From contig NC_065543.1 in assembly GCF_932294415.1 (NCBI RefSeq), positions 31,143,530 to 31,207,529 on the forward strand: a stretch of DNA of 64,000 nucleotides, given 5' to 3'. How positions within the stretch are numbered: the stretch's first letter is position 1; the number at the start of each line of letters is the position of its first letter. The notes under the pieces were generated by a model. That model searched no databases, was not told the origin of the DNA, and saw only the letters and a program-made list of their open reading frames with translations. Origin of the DNA: Quercus robur. Its lineage: Eukaryota > Streptophyta > Magnoliopsida > Fagales > Fagaceae. Of this stretch, positions 55,081 to 64,000 are shown piece after piece. The translations under genes were made by a program, and so were the position numbers.

Positions 55081-57980
55081 CATATCCATGTGTCCCACTC
55101 ACTACCTTTATTTATTTATTTTTTTCGTTCACTTTTTTTTCATCCACCCGTTTCTTCCCCCATTCCCATCAAATATCTTTTATTTTCCTCCACGTACTAT
55201 CTTGTCTCTTCTTCAGGTCTTCTTCCTCACCCAAAATGCAGCTCTTCTTCTTCACCCAAAAGACAAGATAGAAATAAATATATTACACAAAAAAAAAAAA
55301 AAATGAGAGAAGAAGTTGCAACTGCAAAAGGAGAATCACGCAGTAGAAGAAGAAGCCTGCAGCAGTAGTGGGTTTATGTTGGAATTGAAGAAGAAGCTTG
55401 CAGCAGTAGAAGAAGAATCACGGTATTTTTTTTTTTTTATAATTTTTTTATAGAGATCTTGATAAAATTGGGAAAGCAGCTGAAGAAGCCTGCGTTTTCG
55501 GGAAAGCAACTTGGAGGTCTGTTTTCAAAACGTGCTACTCCTTTGTATTTGGAAAAGTTGCTTTTTGATAACGTGCAATAGCAAAGTTCACCAAACACGC
55601 ATTTTAGATTTTGGGCTTTGAAACGCGCGTTTAGGGCTCTAAAAGTGTAAACAAACGCACACTAAGTTATGATAAAATTTATGTTTTTAGTGCTACTTCG
55701 AAGATAAAAAATATCATTAATTCTTTGACCATAAAAAATTTACAATTTTACCCCAACTTGCGGACTTAAAAAATTGTGACTAAATTTCAGATTTATTGTG
55801 CTCTTAACATTTTTGAAAAGCTACTTATCCAAAAACTAAAAACTAAAAACTAAAAGAAGAAATAAATTGGAATTGTGCCTGTAGTCTTGTAAAAAGAAAA
55901 TAAGGAATTCCAAAATCTGCTGTTTGTTGGGATGATTTTATTAATATATATTTGAACTAGAAACAAAAGTGTAAACAACAAAACTAGCCTATGAGTTTGC
56001 ATAATTTCTATCTATTATAATTTGAGATTACTATATTTTTCAATCACAAAAAAATCTAGAAATGTGATGAGTATTATGCGTATGTAGTGTGATGATGCAT
56101 TTCATCACACCCCTAGATTTTTTTGCGATTTAAAAATATAGTAAGATCAAATTATAATAGATGCAAATTATTAAATTTTTTCCAAAAAATTATTTCACTT
56201 GCCAATGCATAATACTCATCACACTCTTAATTTTTTTTGTTTTTTTTTTTGTGATTGAAAAATATATTAATCCCGAAATATAATTTACACAAATTATTAA
56301 CTTTTACCCAAAAAATTAGAGGCTCTTATATTTTTTAGGTAAAATTTAATGATTTGCATCGGTTATAATTTGGGATTAATACATTTGGTAAAGGTTAATA
56401 ATTTGTATTCATTATAATTTAGAGCGTTTATTATAACTAGCTTGTAACCCCATGCATATGTATAGATATACTTAAAGATATACAATAATATGCATAATAT
56501 AATTCTCATATATAATTGAAACACTATTGATAGTCATTTTTATATTTTGTTAACTCTTTAAAAAAAAATGTAAGAATATTATTAAGTATAAAATATAAAT
56601 TGTCTATTTTTTTTTTAATTGTGAAACACTTTTTTTTTTTTTTTACGATTCATTTATTCCAGCTCTTTGGTTTTTGTACTTAATAACTCACTTTGATAAA
56701 TATTTATGACGTGGTTCCACATTTGATTCTAAAATTAAAAAAAAAACTTTTTGAAAATAAATAATTTAAGACACATGGCGCAAAATTGGAACTCTAATTT
56801 GAGTTTCTCTCAGTTTCACCTATTATTATATATATAGGTTTTGGATTACTACATTTCCCTCGAAGTTATACCAAAATCTTGAAGATAAACACTCCAGTGC
56901 ATGTTCCTTGAAGTTTAAATACCAAAATCTTAAAGATAGGCACCCCTATGCACGTTCCTTGAAGAAATATGTGAAAAAAATTAATGGTGAGGTTGAAATA
57001 TAAGGGCTATTTTACACAAATATTTGATTTGTTTCTAGAAAATAAGAAGTTGTTCATGAATTAGAAAATCAAAATAGAAAAGACTAAAGTATATTGACAT
57101 GCACATACCGTTGAGCAGGAGCAAATTTGAGTAGAGCAAATGAAAAAAAAAAGAAAAGAAAAGAAAAAGATGATAATTGTGAAAAGAAGATTAACAGAAT
57201 TGAGAGAATTGGAGAATTGAAGAAAAACCAATTTGAGTTTGAAAATCAATGTGAGTGTACCGGGAGTGTGGTCCTATTTTGTAAATGATATTTTACGTGG
57301 GAGTTTTCATTTAGAAAACTGACCCAACAAAATTGTGTTGATACGGTTAGAAATTTGAAAACCAACAAGAGAATAGTAGTTTCTAAATTTAAGGGATATG
57401 GGTGAAAAGTTATAGTGGTAGTTTTATTGTAAGAAAAATAAAGAAGAACTTTTATAATTAAAAAAAAATTGTTATAAAAAAAAATAAATAAAGAAGAATT
57501 CATTTGAAAAAAAAAAAAAAAAACGCAAAGGGAGTATGATTAAGGGAAACGTGAATTCAAAAGAGGAAAAAAAAAAGATAACGAAAAAAAGAGTGAAAAA
57601 AAAAAAAAAAAAAAAAAAAAACCCAACTTAGGGAAGTTAGAAATGGGTTAAAAAAAATAGATAACAAAAAAAAAAAAATTAAAGGATAAACCTTAATAAG
57701 AGGGTAGATAATTTTTTTTTGTATAGAAATGTGGGTTTTTTTTTTTTTTTTTTTTTTTTTTGAATAGGTTTTATGTTTTTTAATTTTAAAAAGAAGTTAA
57801 GAAAATAGTTTAAATAAATTGTAATAATATATATCTATTTATTTTAGTTTTTTTTTTTTTTTTTTTTTTAAACTTGAGGATGTTTAAAAAAAATTTGATT
57901 TGAAGATAAATTTTGTTATAAGGAAAAATAATAATAACAAACGTATAGTTGCAATTGATTGTCGTCATCAAATCTTTACT
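55081..57980. repeat. Duplicated intergenic block, copy 1 (rest), with a dispersed repeat
   Basis: 55676-56420 matches 60017-60290 plus 62009-62260, and it preserves the empty target site GATTTTATTAATATATATTTG at about 55934. 56436-56830 is the second copy of the repeat at 27344. 56040-56230 holds a CATCACAC...GTGTGATGAG inverted motif. Long A and T runs dominate 57100-57860. The small open frames in 55010-55370 lie in low-complexity sequence and match no known protein. No gene is seen. Confidence 0.55.
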
Positions 57981-57988
57981 TAATATCA

Positions 57989-59661
57989 TAGTTGTCAAAA
58001 CGTGAATCGTATCGTGAATCGATTTTTTATTTTTCCGTATCGTGTATCGTATCGTATCGTGTATCGTAAGATACACAAACACTAATAAAATTTATAAAAA
58101 ATTATAGATATACATATATGTGGGGGATAAAATCTGTCAGCGGATGTTGGGCCGTAGTTCATGTACCAAGCCCAACCACGATAAGAAGAAAAGGCAGGGG
58201 GCGCAGGACATCCCATCCTAACTATGATGGGCCGGGCCTGCTTAGAGGCGTCCGAAGAGGAGTACCTCCTCGGACTCGCCAAGTGAGTGTCAAATTCGCA
58301 CCTCCTACCTGGCGAAAGGTCACTCAATACGAAGGAATGGTGCATGGCGTCCAGGAAGGGGGGCAACCACAACTGCCGCATTAAATGCCAAGGAACTACT
58401 TTTCCAGCCGCATTAATGTGGAAGGGACAGAAAGGCAGAATCATCTTGGCCAGTGCAACTCACAGAAAAGAAAAAAGGATGGCCTATGGGACAGGCACTC
58501 AAGTGGAAGGTCAGATGGCTGACAAGTGTAGGGTCATGATCTTAGGAAGGATGCTATATAAGAGAAGAAGATCCCCATGGAAAAAAGATCGGAAGCTGAA
58601 CAAAGAAAAAGATAGAGAAAGAGAAAAGAGACAGAAGAATATGAAACAGCCCCAGGGACCATCATTCCAAAGGTTTGAAGGGATATCCTTACGTCCAACT
58701 GGTTGCATGACACGGTCGTAACTGCGTTTCTTCTGTCGAAGATCTAGTTCTGTAACCTACTCTCTACAAATTCATTGTTAAAGGACTTTTGGGTCAGGAT
58801 CACCTGCCTTTTGGGCCAGAGCCCCAAAATCGTGCCCCTACAATATATAAATGGTATATTCATTATCAATTTTAAATATATTCAACTAATGACTAATTTA
58901 TTCATCACTTATGTAATAATATTTAACAAGCTAAATAAATAAATCAACCTAGCATGTGTTTATAACATACACATTCAAATAGTTTAAATTTAAAAGTGAT
59001 AATATATTACAAATGATAAAAAAATAATAATTTATTTTCATCATATTGCCTAATAAAGCCCATCTAAGTCAATGCTATCATCATGTTTATCATTTTGCAA
59101 ACTTATTTCTTCATTAAAATTTTCTTCATCGTCATTAATATTTACTATCTCTCCTTGTTCTTTTTATTTTATTAATTAAAAAAAAAATTCTTCTTGGCAT
59201 CTAGTTTCTTGGACTTATAACAATAATGACAAAAAAAAAAAAATAATTATATTGTCAATTAATATCTTATTCATAGTATAGAAAATAAATTTGCAAATAT
59301 TAAAGTAAAGTGTAAGTGTGTACAATGTAGTCTAAATTTTATAGGAAAAAGAGAGGGGAAAAAAATTTATGAATATGTTGTTTTATTATGCCAAATTAAG
59401 TAAACTAATAATTTTGTGTTAAAAACAAGTCTAACAACTTGTTAGATTCAAATAAAAGTACAAATTTTAACAAAAAATCACATTTTAAAGCATTTTTCTA
59501 TGTATCGTACAATACGTACGATTTTACGATACGATACGATTCATATGATATGCATACCGTATCGTAAGATTCATGAGCACTTATAATATGTCAATACGAT
59601 ATGAAATTTTTTACACACGATATGATACATATACATATTGTACGATACTGACAAGTATGCA
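57989..59661. mobile_element. Foldback element with CGTAT-repeat ends
   Basis: Both ends are built from ATCGTATCGTG/TACGATACGATA units: 58007-58072 (direct sense) and 59503-59650 (inverted). Copy 1 of the duplicated block lacks it (AATACTATTATTTATG at about 53262). Flanks TAATATCA (57981..57988) and TAATACTA (59662..59669) are a possible 8-bp duplication with two changes, so hAT-like. It contains a solo LTR and otherwise AT-rich non-coding sequence. Borders are good to a few bases. Confidence 0.6.
58119..58842 (+). mobile_element. Solo LTR (724 bp) with 5-bp target duplication
   Basis: Begins TGTGGGGGATAAAATC and ends AATCGTGCCCCTACA. The ends mirror each other (TGTGGGGG/CCCCTACA) and are flanked by ATATA at 58114..58118 and 58843..58847. 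TATATAAG at 58555..58562 is a likely promoter, giving plus orientation. It is more GC-rich than its surroundings, so open frames of 88-144 codons appear on both strands. They show no known domain and are not called genes. Confidence 0.88.
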
Positions 59662-59669
59662 TAATACTA

Positions 59670-60288
59670 TTACATAGAGTTTATGTTATAGCTAAGCGTG
59701 ATCCTATGACACGTTAAATTAGCTGCCTGCCTTCCTTTCATATTCAATGCTCTGCCAGGTTGACAACGATAAGATTTTGATTGATGGTGAAAATTTTAAA
59801 TATGTCAGGGACTACAGGTGTATTATTTTAATCTGGGGGTGAATTTTTTTTTTTTAAGATGTTTACTACATTGCAAATCTATAGATAGATGTGCAATGTA
59901 GCAGTTCAGTTAAAAATTATATCTATGCCTCTATTGCTGCATGACGCTTTTTGATATTTTGGTGAAGCTAAAATAGCATTATAACTATTTAGCTCCACTG
60001 CTACAAATGTTCCGACAAAATTATGGTTTTAGTGCTATCTTGAAGATAAAAAATATCAATAATGCTTTGACCATAAGAAATTTACAATTTTACCCCAACT
60101 TGTGGATTTAAAAAATTGTGACAAAATTTGCAATTTGCAGATTTATTGTGCTCTTAACATTTTTGAAAAGTTTACTTATCCAAAAACTAAAAGCTAAAAG
60201 AAGAAAGAAATTGGAATTGTGATTGTAGTCTTGTTAAAAGAAAATATGGAATTCCAAAATCTACTGTTTGTTGTGATGATTTTATTAA
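59670..60288. repeat. Duplicated intergenic block, copy 2
   Basis: Matches 53270-53420 and 55676-55935 of copy 1 with scattered changes. About 2.3 kb of copy 1 (including the hAT-like element) has no counterpart here. TTTTATTAA at 60280..60288 is the target duplication of the next element. No gene is seen. Confidence 0.6.
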
Positions 60289-62008
60289 CGCGGAAATGTA
60301 CTTTTAGTCCTTACATTTTAGTTTTTTTCTATTTTAATCCTTACATTTTCATTTTACTACTTTTAGTTCCTAAACCAATTAACGCGTGTTATTTTAGTCA
60401 TTTCCGTCAGTCAACAAACGTAAATAACTGAGGTGACTAACGAAGGGATTAAAATATTATTAAAAATTCACTGTAGCACTCATTAGATAAAATAATATCT
60501 AAAAAAAAAAAATCTAACTTTGTCAAGTTTTTAACAGATTTAAAATTGAAAAAACAAAATTAAAATCCAAAAATATATCAAGATCTATGTTCATCTTCAA
60601 TAAGAACACCAAAGAGCACAAACCCAGATTTTAAACATAAGAACACATGCTTAGATTTACTGGCATTTTCTTGCCCTTTCTTGTCAACCAAACACAAACA
60701 CAAATCGATCTCCAGCAAGAACACAAACACGAACCTAGCAGCAGATCTTCTCAGATTTTCTCAAACCACAAAACCCAAATATACAAAATCAAAACTCAAA
60801 CCCAGATTTTCTCATCTTTTAATCAACAACGAAACCTCCAGCAAATAAAATTCATAAACCCAAAATCCAAATTCATAAACCCAAAAAATTCAGTATAAAA
60901 AAACCATAAATAAAATAAAATAAAAAATCATAAATTCCAAAGCACCATCCTCAAACCCAAGCAAAATCATTTTTCAGTTCTTTTTCAGTCTTTGTTTGGT
61001 TGCCAAGAAATTGAAAGAATAAAAATTTGGACAATGAAGAAGACAACCCAACCTTCGCCGGTCTGGTTGTGCCACAGGTTCAAGCCTCAGCTTCACCAAA
61101 CCGTCATCGTCTTTGCCATAGATCTACACCGCCGGTCAAGGAAGCTTTCTATTCTCTCTTCCTCTCTCTTTCCCTCTGACCAACTAGAGCCAAGAAGCTA
61201 ACACGATCTCTGATCTACAAACCAATCTCGTCGCCGTCACCTCCTTCAGATCCACCCATTGATCTCGCCGCTATCAGACCCACCCACCGATCTTGTTGCT
61301 GTCAGACCCACCCGCCCATCTCACCTCCTTCAGACCCACCCACCAATCTATGGTCCTTTACCTCTCTTTTTCTCTCAATCTATCTCTCCCTCTCCCTCTT
61401 TCACGATCGATGCTTATTTTTAAGGAAGACTGAATTTTTTTTGTTATGTTTTTTGTTGATTTGGTTTATATATTTAGATTTCCTATTATAATATTTGTTT
61501 GGAAACTGAGAAAATGTGAAAGAATGTGTTTTCTAGAGGGTTTTCAAAAACACAATCAAACACCTTAAAATATTTTCCAAAACATTTTTTGTGATGCGAC
61601 CAAACACCTGAAATCATTTTCATTTCTGAAAAATATTTTCACTTGAAAATATGTTACACTTTGAAATCATTTTACATTGAGCCAAATCTGGGTTTCTGTT
61701 CTTGTTCTTACGTTCTGATGTGTTCTTATTTTTTTAAAATTTCTAACTCATTTTTTCTTTTGTTAAAATTGAGAAATAAATATTTTAAATTATAATTTGA
61801 TGTGGCATGAGTGATGAGTGCTACAATGAATTTTTAATAATATTTTAATCCCTCTGTTAGTCACCTCAGTTATTTCCGTTTGTTGACTAACAAAGAGGAC
61901 TAAAATAGCACGCATTAATCGGTTTAGGGACTAAAAGTGGTGAAATGGAAATGTAGGAATCAAAATGGAAAAAATCCAAAATGTAGGGACTAAAAGTGCA
62001 TTTACGCT
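60289..62008. mobile_element. Mutator-like element (1.72 kb) with confirmed empty site
   Basis: Ends CGCGGAAATGTACTTTTAGTCC and (inverted) AGCGTAAATGCACTTTTAGTCC, with pairing extending about 200 bases (TTAACGCGTG.../CACGCATTAA; GTCAGTCAACAAACG...). TTTTATTAA flanks it at 60280..60288 and 62009..62017. The related block at about 55934 has one TTTTATTAA and no insert, which proves the duplication. The interior has an open frame 60647-60898 and proline/serine-rich stretches near 61020-61370, with no recognised domain. No transposase was seen. Confidence 0.92.
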
Positions 62009-62017
62009 TTTTATTAA

Positions 62018-62583
62018 TATATATTTGAACTGGAAACAAAAGTGTAAACAACAAAATAATTACTGTGAAAGTAGTTGTTGAACACTCGTACCAAATAAAT
62101 ACTGGCCTATGTGCACACATGTGCTTAGAGGCTCTTTTTTTTTTCTTTTTATTTTTTTGTAAAAGTTAATAATTTGAATTCATTATAATTTGGGATTACT
62201 AAATTTTTCAATCACAAAAAAATCTAAAGGTGTGATGAGTAAATTATTTCATCCAAAACGTAGAACACTCATCACACTCTTAGGGGTGTGGTCCTATTTT
62301 ATAGGTAACGTTTTAGTAAGAATTAAAGATGTTTCTACTTATCAAAAAAAAATAAGTGTATATATCTATTTAATTTATTTTTATTTTTATTTTTGATAGC
62401 TATTAGTTTTTTTATTTTTGATGTTTAGTTATGTTTTTGGATAAACATGGTTTTTTTTTTTTTTTTTAAGGAAAAAATAGCAACAATGTGGGTTGTTTAA
62501 CTTATTTTTCTATTTAAAAAAAATAAATAAAGATATAGTTATTTTGAAGAAGTGGGTCAGTGGAAGAGTGTTCCTATTTTGTA
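62018..62583. repeat. Duplicated intergenic block, copy 2 (end), no gene seen
   Basis: Continues the match to 55945-56330 (AACAAAAGTGTAAACAACAAAA, GGTGTGATGAGTA). It is then T-rich and low-complexity. Confidence 0.5.
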
Positions 62584-62945
62584 GGCAATGTTTTAGTATA
62601 AGTTAGACATATATTTTTACCAAACTATCCTTTAGTTTTATCTTTACTTAAAAAATCTGTGTTTTTATATTTTATTTTATATATATAATTTTTATTTTGA
62701 GAATCTAATTTATAAGTGGATAAAGAAATTTGAAAATTAATAAGAGAGTAACCCTATATTTTTAGGCAATGTTTTAGTATAAGTTAGACATATATTTTTA
62801 CCAAACTATCCTTTAGTTTTATCTTTACTTAAAAAATCTGTGTTTTTATATTTTATTTTATATATATAATTTTTATTTTAAGAATCTAATTTATAAGTGG
62901 ATAAAGAAATTTGAAAATTAATAAGAGAGTAACCCTATATTTTTA
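62584..62945. repeat. Tandem duplication, 181-bp unit, two copies
   Basis: GGCAATGTTTTAGTATAAGT starts at 62584 and again at 62765, and a third partial start is at 62946. The copies are almost identical, so the duplication is recent or an assembly effect. Confidence 0.8.
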
Positions 62946-63783
62946 GGCAATGTTTTAGTTAGAGGCGGCGCTACCTTATGGCTAGGGTGATCTCAGGACC
63001 ACCCTGACCTTTAAAAAAAAAAAAAAATTATAATTAATAATTTAAAATTTTATATTTATCTACCTTTAAAAAAAAATTTGGGAACACCTTGAATTTTTTT
63101 TATGCCAATAAAATTAAATTTTGGTCCATAATTTGAGCAACTTAACAATATATTAAGGTCTTTCAAGTAAAAAGAATCACATGCTTTTATATTCTTTTAA
63201 CCCTATACTACGACTTTACTTTTAGTTTTTACTTTACCTGACACATTGTCATTGTACGACTACTTTTTCTTAAAAACATTATAATATATATTATACAATT
63301 AATTGATCAAAGTCACGTAAATTTAGCTTTTTTCATTGTACAACAACTTTTCTTTTTTCTTTTTCCGATAATTTTGATTAAAAAAATAGTTTTATTTAAT
63401 TAAGTGAATAAACTTAAAAAGTTACTTAATTTTTATACAACATCAATTAATTCATTATATATATAATAAACTTTTTATTCTTATGATTATATTTAAACAT
63501 GTGATTGTCCATTCTAAGGAAATCTGATTAAATTTACACGAAAAATGTCACTAAATATTATGTTTTTATATTTTGCTATCATATTATTAGTAATAAACTT
63601 ATTATATTTTTATTTATATAATTTAAAATATTATTAATTATATTATTTATGATGTCACCAATTTGACCATCGATTGGATCTCGGTCCGACCAAAAAACCA
63701 GTAACCAGTCCATTTTCCGATTCTTTCACCGTACTGGTTTATAATACCATGGAAAAAAGAAAAGAAACTTGAATGAAAATCTG

Positions 63784-63823
<40 letters not shown>

Positions 63824-64000
63824 AAACCACTAGCAAGGCTCAAACCAAATGCCAATAGAAAAGCCCAGTACAAGATCAATCTCATCTCAGACTAAGACTA
63901 TCACTACTCCAACACCAACCCGATTACGTTTTTAATTCACCAAATATTAGAAAAAAAAAAATTCCTCACTGTCTAAGTGCCTTGCGGATTTACAAGTCAT
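62946..64000. other. AT-rich end of window, possible transposon fragments
   Basis: TTAGAGGCGGCGCTACCTTA at 62958 followed by ACCACCCTGACC resembles the GGCGGAGCC-type ends of plant hAT elements, but the other end was not found. A (TA)n run lies at 63787-63818. A GGTCCGACCAAAAAACCAGT...ACTGGTTTATAATACC stretch (63678-63750) is weakly palindromic. No gene is recognised. Confidence 0.4.

Noticed and set aside
55010..55368. Three overlapping 70-98-codon frames
   Set aside because: T/C-rich low complexity and an A-run at the end; no domain, and the three frames exclude each other.
58118..58721. Open frames of 88, 120 and 144 codons
   Set aside because: They overlap on both strands within the GC-richer solo LTR 58119..58842 and match no known protein style.

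Overview
This window is nuclear DNA of a flowering plant, most probably a dicot. The evidence is an AT-rich background, many short introns with GT/AG borders, a 24-exon receptor-like kinase of the plant LRR VIII-2 type, and plant-type LINE, copia, Mutator-like, hAT-like and solo-LTR elements. The repeat style would suit a woody rosid, but nothing here fixes the species.

Only one host gene is complete: a leucine-rich-repeat/malectin receptor kinase on the minus strand, running from the ATG at 49158 down to the stop at 32272 in 24 exons. Its second intron holds a decayed LINE and its first intron holds a Tourist-like MITE. The first exon of a tandem paralogue, also minus strand, lies at 837..963, and the rest of that gene is off the left edge. 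The flanks and first introns of the two copies are alignable (about 70-1070 with 48030-49260; about 24400-24660 with 52080-53040), so the locus is a tandem array of receptor kinases. In the complete copy one extra G at the acceptor of exon 21 breaks the reading frame just after the kinase glycine loop. This is either an assembly error or a real lesion.

The interval between the two copies (1072..24399) is a tower of nested transposons. The outer layer is a Mutator-like element with long inverted repeats, whose related copy beside the second gene (49712..52098) lacks this tower. Inside it are a palindromic MITE, a 1.26-kb solo LTR, a decayed copia element, a 2.7-kb non-autonomous LTR element that split the copia gag, a nearly full-length LINE with a perfect 16-bp target duplication, and a 6.3-kb Mutator-like element with huge arms. 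That last element itself carries another solo LTR, a LINE fragment and what looks like a captured host exon.

24.4-32.2 kb holds tandem repeats, several small elements with 9-10-bp target duplications, a 1-kb solo LTR and a retroelement relic. 52-64 kb holds no recognisable host gene. It contains a duplicated intergenic block (about 53.2-57 kb against 57.9-62.3 kb) in which different transposons have landed. The duplication supplies 'empty sites' that confirm two insertions elsewhere in the window.

No CRISPR array, operon, rRNA or intact tRNA gene was seen. Apart from the receptor kinase and its neighbour exon, all coding capacity recognised here belongs to mobile elements.
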